From Euclidia mi (taxonomy: Eukaryota; Arthropoda; Insecta; Lepidoptera; Erebidae), in contig OX123193.2 in NCBI GenBank assembly GCA_944739405.2, forward strand, positions 24,851,516 to 24,915,515: DNA of 64,000 nucleotides, written 5' to 3'. Position numbers and translations under genes: made by a program. Below the pieces are notes generated by a model. The model ran no database searches. It saw nothing but the letters and a program-made list of their open reading frames with translations, and was not told where the DNA came from. Positions 10,297-21,286 of the stretch are shown one piece after another; position 1 is the stretch's first letter, and each line of letters starts with the position of its first letter.

Positions 10297-10480
10297 CTTC
10301 ACGCCTTTATCCCCGAAGGGGTAGGCAGAGGTGTATTACACACGCACAGTTCGCCAGTTATGTTTCGGCCTAGAGCCTATTGCCATCTAGGTACTGGGCA
10401 GATTATTAAGCGAGCGATAATTAACATTTTGAATACACACATTAACTTCGAAAAGTCAGAGGTGTGTGCCCGGGGTACCA
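10297..10480 (-). mobile_element. SINE family 1 tail fused to SINE family 2 fragment
   Basis: 10297-10408 carries the reverse complement of the family 1 tail (CCCCGAAGGGGTAGGCAGAG) and middle. From 10409 it passes straight into GCGATAATTAACATTTTGAA, which belongs to family 2. Both are degraded. Confidence 0.6.
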
Positions 10481-10499
10481 AGCGATCGAATGTAAATAA

Positions 10500-10664
10500 T
10501 GTAGGTATTGTGTAAACTTAGTGGTTACATACCTACTTTTTGGTATTGTGTTTGTGAATAAAGTGTTGCCAGGCTAGGAAACACTAACTACGTTTCGTAA
10601 TTTCATTTGGGACAGAGACCTACCTTTTTACTTGATCAGAGCTAAATAAACCTATAAAAATACC
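10500..10664. other. Unassigned sequence with LTR-like look
   Basis: TTTGTGAATAAAGTGTTGCC resembles a polyadenylation region of an LTR, but no matching second copy or primer site can be shown here. Confidence 0.2.
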
Positions 10665-10667
10665 TAA

Positions 10668-11118
10668 AGGTGGACGCACACCTATCCGAGCCGAACGCGT
10701 CGAACGCATCGAATTCAAGGGGGCCTCGCACATTAGCTAGAATCGACCGCACCGAAAGAATCGAGCGCATCGAACAAATGGTTTCCATTTCTTTTACGCC
10801 TGTCGCACTATTATTACATGTGAATTGTGATGGATCTTGACGAGGTTTTTATTTGTCAGTGCTTTATTAATGGAAGATAAAGAGACAATGCGGAAATAGT
10901 GCTCGCGCGTTACTCTGTCATACCCAACTAATAGAATGCGAGCGCATCGAATCTGATGACGTCATTCGAATTCTTCTAGGATTTCTGAGGTTCTTCCAGA
11001 TTCGGACGATTCGACGCGGACAAGTGTGAGGTTTCATGAGATTTCATATAAAGAAATCTAAAATTCGTTTCGTTCGACTCGTTCGACGCGTTCGGCTCGG
11101 ATAAGTGTGCGTTCACCA
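10668..11118. mobile_element. PIF/Harbinger-type MITE, 451 bp
   Basis: The ends are long inverted repeats: AGGTGGACGCACACCTATCC on the left against TGGTGAACGCACACTTATCC on the right, then CGAGCCGAACGCGTCGAACG on both. TAA flanks each end (10665-10667, 11119-11121), the 3-bp duplication expected for PIF/Harbinger. Same family as 53427-53625. Confidence 0.8.
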
Positions 11119-11121
11119 TAA

Positions 11122-12204
11122 TTATAATGTTGGAAAGTGGCAACACTTGTAATTTTATCACCAAAAGTTGCCAATTCTACTTTTACTAAACTTTTTGATA
11201 AGTCTACCAATTTTGCTCTCAACCTACTTATCATACGAAACTGCAGCATCATACAAAACTTAAATCTACCTATTTTATACAATATATGAATCATCATCAT
11301 CATAGTCACATTCTTCATTACTAGGCCCTATCTTCTTTGGAATTCTTCAGGCCCGTATCGGCACTTTTCTGACGAGACAAATGTCATTCTTCTTCATCAG
11401 CCTTTAACAGTCCACTGCTGGACTAGGCCTCTCCTTTGAAAGGAGGAATTGGCCTACTATACCACGCTGGCCAAACGGGTTGGTATAGGGTTTGTATCAA
11501 GTTTTCCTTCTCTTATAGTGGTGTTCTCTGCATAATATGCTCCCTCTGTCGGCTCTTACGACACCCATGGGATGATGTGGGGTGGTGACAATCCGTATTC
11601 TAACTCCGTCAAATGTCATTATTGACTTATTTTTGCACTAATTACACAACGTACTTAGTGTACTGCTAATTTGATCAGTAGGTACACTATACAATGCGTA
11701 GCATCTCTAATTAGTCTGTGACTATCAGCACGCCCCATTACTGAAAAAAATTATGTCCCAAAGACTTTTGAGCACATATCGCTTCTCTAAATGAATTTAC
11801 CCTTATTATCTGAATTTGTTCCTAATTATTTGCCTTGCTTAATGTATAATTCTATTGTGCAAATATTGAGAGGTCGTTTTCCGTAACGAACATTTTGAGA
11901 ACCTCACAAAGAAAAGGCTTTGTAAGTGTGTACAGACAGACGAAGGATTGCTGCGTACTAGGACGTTCATAACGAATAATGATCAGTCCTATTCCGAGTA
12001 TTTGGATCTCTTTAATACTAAAATATGCATTGGATTTGATAAGCCTTTTGAATTTTAAACTGCTGAATTTGGTCGGTAGATCTACCGATTTTTTTTGTAG
12101 CATTCTACCAACTTCTACCGATTTACAGCTCATAATCTACGAAATTTCAAAGATTTGGGTTGACAACACTATAGTCACCATAGATAATTTTATTATATTT
12201 ACTC
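11122..12204. other. Upstream of Nxt1: LINE/SINE debris, no gene seen
   Basis: 11395-11605 contains CAGTCCACTGCTGGACTAGG and TCTTACGACACCCATGGG, tails common in lepidopteran retroposons. The rest is AT-rich. A minus-strand open frame at 11852-12133 matches nothing known. Confidence 0.5.
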
Positions 12205-12328
12205 TATGATTAATTTTGATTGTCAATTTTATTTGTCATACAGTTGTCATTGTTGTCAACTTGTCACATTCCTAGATTCGCACGCACTTTTGTTTTGTCG
12301 ATATTTACAATACTTCACAACAAAAGCA

Positions 12329-12739
12329 ATGTCTGAGGTAATTGCAAAAAATATTGATAACGCTTGTGAAACTGCGGAAGAATTCACAAAAATATTTTAT
12401 AAATATGTGGATAACAATAGACATTTGTCATCTAAACTCTACCTCGACACCGGCCTTCTCGTTTGGAATGGTAACGGCATCAACGGCAGCGACAAGATTC
12501 AGAAATTTCTCATGGATTTACCAGCCAGCAACCATGTTTTAAAGACTCTGGACGCGCAGCCGATAGCAGAAAACTTAGTATCCAACAAATTGTCTTATCT
12601 TATTCAAGCCTGTGGAGATGTAACCTACCAGAATGATGATATGAAGAAACCCTTTCAACAAACCTTCGTTATCGTTGCTGTGGATGGAAAATGGAAGATC
12701 GCATCGGACTGTTTTAGATTACAAGTGCCATACAGTTAA
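12329..12739 (+). CDS. Nxt1: NTF2-related export protein (Nxt1/p15), intronless
   Basis: Predicted 136-residue NTF2-fold protein that pairs with the NXF1/TAP (small bristles) receptor to move mRNA through nuclear pores. Its length fits the family, which is about 130-140 residues in animals. It starts MSEVIAKNIDNACETAEEF, then KIFYKYVDNNRHLSSKLYLD (first helices of the NTF2 fold), the strand LLVWNGNGINGSDKIQKFL typical of p15 rather than NTF2 itself, and ends FVIVAVDGKWKIASDCFRLQ. I chose the ATG at 12329 because the family begins about there; the frame is open 41 codons further up, but that part reads as leader sequence. There is no intron. A possible AATAAA lies at 13172-13177. It converges on the LITAF-like gene 493 bp downstream. 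No sign of decay. Confidence 0.92.
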   Translation: MSEVIAKNIDNACETAEEFTKIFYKYVDNNRHLSSKLYLDTGLLVWNGNGINGSDKIQKFLMDLPASNHVLKTLDAQPIAENLVSNKLSYLIQACGDVTYQNDDMKKPFQQTFVIVAVDGKWKIASDCFRLQVPYS

Positions 12740-13231
12740 TATTACATAGTGTATGTCACTAAACCTAAACATAGGATAAGATACCAATCTACCTTTGGGT
12801 GATATAAATGACTGTTCATTAGTTATAATGTTTGAATGTGAAGTGTATAAATCAACAATTTCTATAGGATTTACATCATGTAAATTTAAGATTAATATAA
12901 ATTATCTATGATTTCTTTTTCTTCGGTTTTATTTAGCTTTCTCAGATTAACTTAATTGGTAATATTAGAAAAAAATGTTTGGTTTTCATTTTAGCAGTCA
13001 ATGTCTGGATGTCATTAGCAAGGAAGTAAAAAAAAATTGCCTATTAAATGTAGAATCTTACTACAAAAGATCTTTATTGTGCGTCATGATACTCATGATT
13101 AAGATATATATTTATTACACTGTTCCGTTTTTATAAAATTGTGTTAGCACTTCATAACTGTCTCAATAACAATAAATACACTGTAAAAGTATGTATTTGA
13201 GTTATTTCATTTTTTGATATTGTTCATCATA
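12740..13231. other. Convergent 3' regions of Nxt1 and the LITAF-like gene
   Basis: AT-rich spacer between two convergent stops. AATAAA on the plus strand at 13172 could end Nxt1 transcripts, leaving under 60 bp before the opposite stop codon, so the two 3' UTRs may overlap. Confidence 0.45.
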
Positions 13232-13744
13232 TTAAATTTTTGAATAAGCACCCAAAAATGTGTTGCAGTTCGGACAATAATGATGGGCCTTTTTACACGT
13301 CTTCACAAGGTATGGTATGGCTGCCAAACAACAAAGTACACACCAACTGAAAGAAGCAAATTGTTCAAATGATTTTAGGAAATTCAATGTATTGTATGTA
13401 CACAATAAGTATATTATTATCTGTATGATTCATATCATTCATACTTACAAAGTGAAACCACAAATGAAACCAGCACATAGATGTGTTTTACGAGAATTTG
13501 CATATTCCACTTTAGTAAGAACTCTTTCTCCACATGTAGGACAGTTGTAGACTGCTGGCTTATTTTTTAATGGATTTGGGTTGAGAACACTGTGGTGAAC
13601 AACTGGCTGGTTAGTTATAACTGTTGATATTTCTTGTGAGTAAGGTGGCGGTGGCTCCCTTTTAAAAACAACACTATCTGAATCACTATCTATCTTTATT
13701 GTTGCTGGCCCACTGTCAGATGGGTTAACACCATTTATATCCAT
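13232..13744 (-). CDS. LITAF-domain membrane protein 1, two coding exons
   Basis: Coding exons 13449-13744 and 13232-13346 join to 136 residues. The donor is ACTTT|gtaagt and the acceptor ttctttcag|TTGGTG, with a 102-bp phase-2 intron. LITAF/SIMPLE proteins sit on the cytosolic face of late endosomes and lysosomes, where a zinc-binding domain wraps a hydrophobic stretch that dips into the membrane. Visible here are an acidic and Pro-rich N-terminus with a PPPY motif (residues 32-35, a WW-domain ligand), the first zinc knuckle CPTC (68-71), a hydrophobic segment WCVLCCLAAIPYLV (100-113) and the second knuckle HYCPNC (121-126). The ATG at 13744 is the first in frame; an upstream extension has only TTG. 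The splice sites were inferred by eye, but they restore the full domain exactly. The specific role is unknown. Confidence 0.88.
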
Positions 13745-13768
13745 AGTAAAACGAAATGGTTTCAACAA

Positions 13769-14297
13769 AAACAGATACTATGTATGAATACCATATTGAT
13801 TACGATTATACACTGAAATTTTGCGGGCTTATCATTCATCCGCGATTGCGCTATCTTATCACTAGATATTTCGTTAGATACATTGAGGATTATATATCCT
13901 GTACCATGTGAACTTACAAATTAACTATTTATCGAAATAAAAACAGATTTATCATCAAGTAAGGCAACAAAGTATTTCGTCTAGCCAAGGGTGTCGGCAA
14001 GGGGACAGCTGCCCCTGCTAGAGCCAAATGTAAAGCAACCAAAGTCCCGAGAAGCTTTACGTTGGACTGAACCGTTATTATTACAATCGCTGTTGATGTC
14101 AGGCTAGTACTACAAGTGAATAGCATAATGTGCTCTCGACTTTTCCTACAACTCATGCTTTTCTCATTCTTCATATCAACTTACCCTCGGCCATCGGCTG
14201 GCGACGGCCTTGCGTCTACGTATATTTTATTAATTTAAGATTCATCTATTCCGAGAATTACTGAGAGAAGAAATATCTACGAATATTGGTTCTAAAC
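13769..14297. other. Upstream of LITAF-like 1, no further gene seen
   Basis: Includes the presumed minus-strand promoter and 5' UTR of the LITAF-like gene. A minus-strand frame at 13929-14174 has no recognisable feature. Confidence 0.4.
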
Positions 14298-14312
14298 AGT
14301 TACACATTTTAT

Positions 14313-14703
14313 TTTATTTATGGCAGTGATAGCCTAGTGGAGATACCAACGGACTGCCATGCAGAGGGTATCGGGTTCGAATCCACGGCGCGCACCAATG
14401 ACTTTTCGAAGTTATGTGCGTATTAAATTGTTAATTATCGCTTGCCTCGTGCCTCGGAGAGCACGTCAAAACGTCGGTCCCGGCTGTCATGAAAATCTTT
14501 GACAGTCGTTACGGGGAGTCAGTACCCTCAAATAAATTGATACTGGTCTAAACCATGGAATATCGCTATCCCTTTGGGTTGCGGAGGTCAGACGGCAGTC
14601 GCTCTGTGGAAAAGTTGATATTCTGTCATATCTGGTTAGACCAGACCTCGGGATCCAAGGCGTGTAAGTCTTGGATGCAAACGTTATAACGCTAGGGCGA
14701 AGA
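14313..14703 (+). mobile_element. SINE family 2 (tRNA-headed), full length with 15-bp target duplication
   Basis: Head GATAGCCTAGTGGAGATACC (A box) and GGGTTCGAATCC (B box), then a long body with GACAGTCGTTACGGGGAGTC and AACCATGGAATATCGCTATC. AGTTACACATTTTAT occurs on both sides (14298-14312 and 14704-14718), the target duplication of a LINE-mobilised insertion. This is the best reference copy of the family in the window. Confidence 0.85.
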
Positions 14704-15470
14704 AGTTACACATTTTATATACCTACCTAATCTTTGATTTTATATAATCACAGTACCTACCTAATGAATGAAGTAAGCATATAAATATAGGTCTGATACT
14801 CTGAAAAATGGCGAAGGACGATGGTGTTCCACTAGGAATAATACTGTCCCCGCAGTAGGCGGACGGCGGTCGTCGACACATAATGCTTAGGGGAAAGTAG
14901 GCATTATTAGAAATAATTACAAGGAGTCTGGTAATGTGCCCGGTACGGCAATAGGCTCGCCCCCTATCACGTGGGACTAAAATAAATCTGGCGAAAAGTG
15001 GGTGTAGCAATATATAGGTGTCACAAGACCCATCACCAAGCCGAAGTCTACTTGTTGTGGACAAGCGGATCTGTGCCAAGTCATACTAACCAAAAATATT
15101 TTTTTGAGATTACTCATTTTTTAAACCGCAATTAAAAGCGCGCGCGTTCAATGCTCGAAATACCTACTTGTCCATGGGGTTATAGGGCATCTAAAGAACA
15201 CATTGGCGGGGTAAATGCATCGATTTTGTACCTAATTAGAAAAATTCCATGCTAACTTTGAGCCTTAATCCTGAACCAGTAATTTCCCAGGTATGGTGCC
15301 GAAAAAATGTTCGTAGTGATTGGTACAACATGGGATTTCAGTTTTCGTTAAGGGTCTTTTTACACCCTGTATACTTACCTCTGCTTACCTCTTCGGGGAT
15401 ATAGGCGTGAGACTATGTATGTACCTATGTCACTATGTATATGTAATTAATTGCACCTTCAACCTCTCCC
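14704..15470 (+). mobile_element. SINE family 1 fragments in spacer
   Basis: 14920-15025 holds the middle (GTGCCCGGTACGGCAATAGG) and 15350-15415 holds a tail (CTTCGGGGATATAGGCGTGA). Between them is unassigned spacer with no gene. Confidence 0.6.
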
Positions 15471-15912
15471 TCATAGATTTCTCCTTTCCATCCCGCGGTG
15501 TGTGGTCTCCAGGTCATTATAATGACCGAAGTTGTTTTCTATCAGCAAGGTTTCAGTTCTATCCAAGATCATGATCCTTGTCTTGGCCTGGTTGATTTTA
15601 AGACCTAGGTCTAGACTCACAAGCTCTAAATGTAGAGTATCCATCAGATCTTGCATATCAGCCTCTGTAGCTGTGATCAATGTTGTGTCATCTGCATATC
15701 GCAGGTTCGATATCCGAATGCCAGCCACCGTTACATCCCTCTAAGGTTTTGCGCATTATGTATTCGCCGTAGATATTAAGAAGGTTATGAGATATGATGC
15801 ACCCCTGCCGTATACCTTTTTCGAAACTAATTGCCGATGACCGCACCGTACCAACTTCTACTGCACCATGACTGGCCATGTTGGTACGTTTGATGTGTAA
15901 AAAAATAGGCAT
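15471..15912 (-). pseudogene. LINE reverse transcriptase core fragment with YADD box
   Basis: Two frames together give FEKGIRQGCIISHNLLNIYG, then GEYIMRKTLEGCNGG, then ISNLRYADDTTLITATEADM and LDLGLKINQAKTRIMILDR. These are reverse transcriptase motifs B, C and D. The frame changes near 15728. Endonuclease, motif A and the C-terminus are absent. A common type of insect LINE debris; the clade is uncertain (RTE-like relatives likely). Confidence 0.8.
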
Positions 15913-16629
15913 ACCTACCTATTCGGGCAAAATGACTCCCAAGCCTTCAGTTGTCTCAAGTTCACACAGTCATACCTATATAAATTCGTCACTCATAAAT
16001 CGTGATCTAATTTTTAGGAATTTTGATCCACCACTGACACAGACAAAACTTGGTCTTTTTAAAATCGTACCTACCTACCTATACAGTTCATCCGTGTTAT
16101 GCAATTCAGCAAATTGTGGTTAGGTATTCTTTACGGATAAATGGTTTACCTTGATGATTAGGGTATAGGATTACCTATTCCTACCTACCATTGAAAAACT
16201 GGTTGGGCTGACCGCTGTGTGAGTAAAACCATTTTCTAGCAGGCGTGTATGTTATGTGAATTACCTGTAAGTATCTATGACATGATTCATCACTTTCATC
16301 AGTAATTTGTATAGATAAACTCAATAACCGATTAGCTTATCGCGGTCTACGATATCTATCTGTAAGCTGGTCTAAAACAAAATCAAAGGTTCAACACATG
16401 TACCTAAAGGAAGACTATAAATAATAGTAGGCCATACGTAGGCTACGCATGGTATCTTCTCATGCAGTTTACCAATGGCTGGTGCGTGATGGCAGACTTT
16501 ACACGTCTTTCGAATGTACATACATAGGTACATATTGCAGCATTCTTTCAAGCCCGCTTCCCACGGTGCGTGGGTTTGCGGACGGTGACGGACGCGCGCG
16601 ATACGTTTAAAGTTACCCGTCACGGTGTG
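15913..16629. other. Spacer with short retroposon tail, no gene seen
   Basis: 16440-16520 (-) contains GCCATACGTAGGCTACGCATG and the TGGCAGACTTTACACGTCTTTC stretch related to the repeats at 40.9 and 61.5 kb. Otherwise AT-rich with many ACCTACCT runs. Confidence 0.45.
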
Positions 16630-17293
16630 TCATCATAGGCGATACTAATTAACGTAAACAATTTAATAAACCATGTGTAATTTGGCACTGAGTTGGACCA
16701 GAACTTGAATGCATAAAAACAGTCTTAAAACATAAGCCCACTCCTGCGTCAAACTTCGCTGCTGGCTTCTGCGCCATACAGCTGCAACACAGTCTAATAA
16801 TCCATGTCTTTATACTGTGGCTGCAATATGTTCCTTCACTCGCTCGGCAATTTTGTTTGTCTGATGTAGGAACTACCACAGATGCAGTCCACCTTGTATA
16901 CACCCGGTGTTTGGAAAGGAATGCGATGTTTTCCTTGGATTCCGCAGTTGTTTAGCCAACTTGGAGTATGTAATAGTCGTAATGGAGGATTTTTGTAGTA
17001 TTGTTCCAACTTTATTCGTTACTCACTTTATGTAACGCATCAACCGCATGAATGCTGGTGCTGTTTACTTCGGCCGGTCTCGCTCTTTCCCTTGGACGTC
17101 GCAGGTTTTTTTTTGTATCCGTTTTGCTTGAGTACCTCCTGAATATGTGTGCGATCCGTTCTTCCTTCCTTGAAAAACAGAGTATAAGACCTTTGCGACC
17201 CTGAACACTGACGCATGTTCCTCCTTTTACTAAATTGTTTTGAAGCGGGGGATAAAAAATATTGCCAATTCGACCATTACAGACTAGATTCAA
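16630..17293 (-). pseudogene. Penelope-like element remnant with GIY-YIG-type motif
   Basis: After the spacer PPLRLLHTPSWLNN the minus strand reads TPGVYKVDCICGSSYIRQTK, with a later frame break. This matches the C-terminal GIY-YIG endonuclease of Penelope-like retroelements (GVYK..C.CG..YIGQT). Upstream, EERIAHIFRRYSSKTD fits the linker before that domain. The reverse transcriptase is missing and stops interrupt the frame. The endonuclease Gly of YIGQ is Arg here. Confidence 0.6.
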
Positions 17294-18903
17294 CCTTGTG
17301 ATTAATTACTTAGCACTCAGTTTCCTTAACAACATGAAGGTCGCGCGTCTCGGCATCACGCGTGACGCTACGCAAACTACGCAACGGTCTATAGTTGGTG
17401 AAAATATGTACCTAATGACAAAAATTATATAATCTAAGAATAAAGTCCTTGAAATAAGATCGATAATCATTACCTTCCACAAATATTCTTTTTCCTATTC
17501 CTACTCTCTGTGATAATGATAACAGAGCGTCACTGTTATATTGATAATGATTAACTGATACTGCAGCATGAATAGACTTTTGGGTCTTGGATTTGATAGT
17601 TTACAGTTTTATTTACAGAATTAGATAAACAACCATTTTATGATGAATTTGTATTTTCCAATAAATAAAAACATTTTACAAGAACATTGGAATTTCATCC
17701 TTAGACATCACAAATTACAAGATAACTTAATGTACCTATTTATTGCTTTGCAACATTTTCTGCTCACTAGTTTGAACAAACTTTATTGATACAATTGGCA
17801 TCGGAAATACAAACTATTCCCAAAAAACAAAATAACTAAAAACATTGTTGTAAATGGACAATAAAAGTACTCATATAATAGATACATCATAAACTAGTAT
17901 TTAAATAAAAGAAAATACAGAAATAAATTTACAATTTTACAACTAGTTACAGTTTACTGGCTGCTACATATTTAGGGACATACATAAGCCATTATCCGTT
18001 TGACCTTTCCAATCATGTGTAAGGTCATAGCTTTTGCTAACCTTTAAATTATCTATAATTATTACAATTGTATACACACTTAATTTAAATACATTATAAT
18101 TTTCCACAGTTTTTACTTTCAAACCATATTAATTCAGTCTAGTTTCAGTCACAAAGTTAATATCGGTGTCATATCATAACTGACAATATATTTGCCCAAT
18201 AACTGTTCACTTTTGTTTGATTTAGTTATCTCAGTCTATTATTTTAAACAAAGTATTACAGGATGTACGTAAATATCTAGTTTAACCAAACTGCCTGAAT
18301 GAGTACTCTATACAAAGTTGAGTTTTTCACATGGGTCTTCAAGACACAGTAAAAATATAAAATAATTGTTTCTGATCTGTATCTACAATATTACAGACAA
18401 GGCATATAAATGGATGGAATGTTTCAAGACTAGAGACATTGCTTTTATCCATTTACTTAAAAAGAAATCTCAAATACAATAAAATATTGCTTTAAAGTTT
18501 AAAATGTGTGGTGAATACAAACATAACAAAATTTTGTTGCACAAATAATTTGCATAAAAAGTGTGGAAATACAGAGAACTTACAACATAAGTGTCATTTC
18601 TTACAAATGTAATTGGTGACATATTTTTATGATTAAATAATGTTCATAACAGTATTAGGCCTTATTACGCACTGGCTGTGCCCCACTGTTTCATCTGCTC
18701 CAATCCTTTCTACTTAGCATGATTTATATAAAGCCCAGTTGCTAACATGTTATCACATTCCCTCCTTACATACTGGGACATTCAAATGCAAGGAGTTTTA
18801 CAAATCCAATTAGTAGTTTCTGCAATAACTGCATTCAAAGAAACAAAGCAACTCTTCAGCTTTTTTTAGTTTATATAATGTCATAGAATTCTTGTAGTGA
18901 ATG
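17294..18903. other. AT-rich spacer, no gene seen
   Basis: Very AT-rich with no open frame of interest. It may include downstream transcript of the second LITAF-like gene, but no polyadenylation site can be chosen from sequence alone. Confidence 0.4.
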
Positions 18904-18906
18904 TAA

Positions 18907-19079
18907 AGGCTCCTACACACAGTGCTGGCGGCCAAGGAGCCAAGCAAGGAGAGCAAGTGGCCGCAGGAAGGAGCCGCGCGGGTTGCAACTTGCTACTTGT
19001 GTGTGGTCGTTCTATACAACTGGAATGATGCCCAGCAGCTTTCTGCGTCAGATGCCGCCGGCACTGTGTGTAGCAGCCT
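18907..19079. mobile_element. PIF/Harbinger-type MITE, 173 bp
   Basis: The ends are AGGCTCCTACACACAGTGCT and, reverse complemented, AGGCTGCTACACACAGTGCC. TAA stands outside each end (18904-18906, 19080-19082). No coding capacity, although a 126-codon frame runs across it by chance. Confidence 0.75.
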
Positions 19080-19082
19080 TAA

Positions 19083-19504
19083 GATACATCAACAAGAAAT
19101 GTTCATAGTTCAAATTGTCTTTAAAACTATGTATTGTTGCATTTTATGTTGCAATTTCACCTGCTACGATCATGTCTTATTGTTAAAATTACAGATGGGT
19201 TTTTGCAAAGTGGGTAATTCAATTCTTGGTAAAATAAGTCATAGTGCAGGTGAAGTGCGTACAAATATTATAAAGATAGCAATTACATGGCAAAATAGTT
19301 GATAAATCACAATTGTAACAATATCATTTTAAATAATTATAATGCAAAATTTGCAATTAGGGAACCTTACATTGTGTATGATGGCACCATAATTGCTTGA
19401 TATATTCATGTGAACATATTTTTTAGCATTTTCCTAATTTAAATTTTGATAGCTTCCATTATTCATAATATATTTATTGTGGCCATATTATTTTCACCCA
19501 TTAC
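19083..19504. other. Downstream of LITAF-like 2 stop, no gene seen
   Basis: Probable minus-strand 3' UTR. TTTATT (AATAAA on the minus strand) occurs near 19477-19482, about 23 bases after the stop codon. Confidence 0.4.
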
Positions 19505-20375
19505 TTAGCATTTGGTACTTTTACCAATAAAAGTATTGCAGTTGGGACAATAGTGCTCAGCATCCTTGAATGTGTCGAAGCAATATGGGACGAGACCAAG
19601 ACAGCACAGAGAGCATACCCTGAAATAAAACAAATAATTTGTTAATATAGTTTTCTATTCACAAATTGATACAAAGAATCTAGTTATGTTAAATAATACC
19701 TATATTAGTATTAAATTAAACCAGGAAGTCATTCTCATGCGCAAAACTTAAGGATTATCATGTTTAACCAAAATAATAGTTTCCTTCTGGAATAATAATG
19801 GCGCTATAGGAGTTAATTTAGCTTTAAATTACTTGTAAATTAAAATGTAATATAGAACCTTGTAAAATGTGTACCAATTTTACCTTTTCTTAATTACTTG
19901 TAAATCACAGGTAAAAGAAGAAGTAAAAACAATGTTGCAATACTTACATTGTAATGACACAGACAGATCCAGCAACTAAATGTGTATGCCAAGCTGTTGT
20001 GTATGTCACTCTGGTTGTAACTACTTTGTTGCAGTTGAAACAAGTTATTGTTGTAGGCTCCGTGCCAACTGCAGGCGGCAAAACAATACCCACAGGTACT
20101 CCAGGTACTCCAGGTACTCCTTGTGGTGGTCCTCCCAGAATGCCCATGTCTCCTGCTTGAGGCTGTGTACTCGTCACAGTGATAGTTGGGTGAGGGTACA
20201 CCCCCGGCGCTGTAAACTGTTTCGGCTGAGGATAGGGACCAGGGGCAGCCGTGAACGGTTCTCCACCAGGAGCCACGAAGCCATATTGTGGATTACCGAC
20301 TACAGCAGAGTATGGAGGCGGAAGATCTTCAGCGGGCGCTGACGCCCCTGCGCCTGGCCCGTGCACACTCGCCAT
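19505..20375 (-). CDS. LITAF-domain membrane protein 2, two coding exons
   Basis: Coding exons 19948-20375 and 19505-19619 join to 180 residues. The donor is ACAAT|gtaagt and the acceptor ttatttcag|GGTATG, with a 328-bp phase-2 intron. The family acts at endosome and lysosome membranes. The long N-terminus is Pro/Gly-rich, with PPPY at 19-22, PYPQPKQF and a run of PGVPGVPVG, a flexible WW-binding region. The zinc domain has CFNC (112-115), a hydrophobic loop VCSLCCLGLVPYCF (144-157) and HYCPNC (165-170), all intact. The ATG at 20375 is the first; the codon before it is GTG. Exon 2 has the same length (115 nt) and the same intron phase as LITAF-like 1, and both genes are on the minus strand about 6 kb apart, so a shared origin is likely. 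The exons were joined by eye. Confidence 0.9.
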
Positions 20376-21078
20376 CACGGTGTAGTTATGTTTGTATCTT
20401 TGCCAACACTATGTTACTCGAAGTAATAAAACTACACAATAAAAAACAAAGATTCACAAGCACTTGTACACTAAAATTTGCAGACAATTTGCACGAAATG
20501 GCACAATATTTCATCAAGACAGATAAAACATGTCATGACGTCATGTGTCACTGTCATGTTATCGAAAACAAAAAAAAACAAAGAACTTTGTGCTGCCCTG
20601 CCTCCTGCCTTCTTTCCATAGACATGTAGAAACCTAGAAACCTCGCGCAAATTCGCCGCCAGTTTAGAAACACGACATAATATGATATTGGATATTGTAT
20701 TCGGATGTCTTCGGTTTAGAAATCAATATAATCCACAAAAAAAGGCCAATATCTAGCTGTATGATTTGAAGCTGTAGTTGCAGTTGAGGATTTCATACTA
20801 GGCTTCAATTCTAATTTGAGATAACGAAAGGCGTCCAAGAAAAAGAAATGGTCAAAGTGGGTGGGTACTGTGTTGGCCAAATCATTAATAATTTAAAGAA
20901 ATCTTTGAAGTAAACTACTTACATAGGTATTTATGCACAAAATATCGCTTTTACGATTTTACTATTTTAGAACGAACAGAAAATGATCTTATATATTTTA
21001 TCTCTAGTTATTATCCACCAGCGTCCCTCCACAACATTGCTGTTATCACTGTGAGTGGAAACCAAAGTCGATTAATTT
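20376..21078. other. Upstream of LITAF-like 2, no gene seen
   Basis: Contains the presumed promoter and 5' UTR for the minus-strand gene. The plus-strand open frames here are antisense or chance frames. Confidence 0.4.
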
Positions 21079-21086
21079 ATCTATAC

Positions 21087-21278
21087 CAGCCATTCTCAAA
21101 GTGTGCTCCGCGGAGCCCCAGGGCTCCATGAAGCATCTGTAGGGGCTCCACGAAGATGTATGTCAGTAAAATAAATGGTTTTGAAGTGCACGAAGGATTC
21201 GGCTTTGTTGCATGTTAGGCCTCCGACAAATATTTGGTAACCCAAAGGGGTTCCATCCCTAAAAAGTTTGGACCACTG
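21087..21278. mobile_element. hAT-type MITE, 192 bp, 8-bp target duplication
   Basis: The left end is CAGCCATTCTCAAAGTGTGC; the right end reverse complemented is CAGTGGTCCAAACTTTTTAG, the classic hAT terminus shape. ATCTATAC flanks both sides (21079-21086, 21279-21286). Non-coding. Confidence 0.85.
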
Positions 21279-21286
21279 ATCTATAC

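Noticed and set aside
10500..10620. Solo LTR
   Set aside because: AATAAA and a plausible U3/R look, but no TG..CA ends, duplication or second copy could be found.
18922..19302. 126-codon plus-strand frame
   Set aside because: Runs across a TAA-flanked MITE into AT-rich spacer; no domain.
19954..20629. Plus-strand frames over the LITAF-like 2 exon
   Set aside because: Antisense shadows of a GC-rich coding exon; the minus strand has the conserved domain and splice site.
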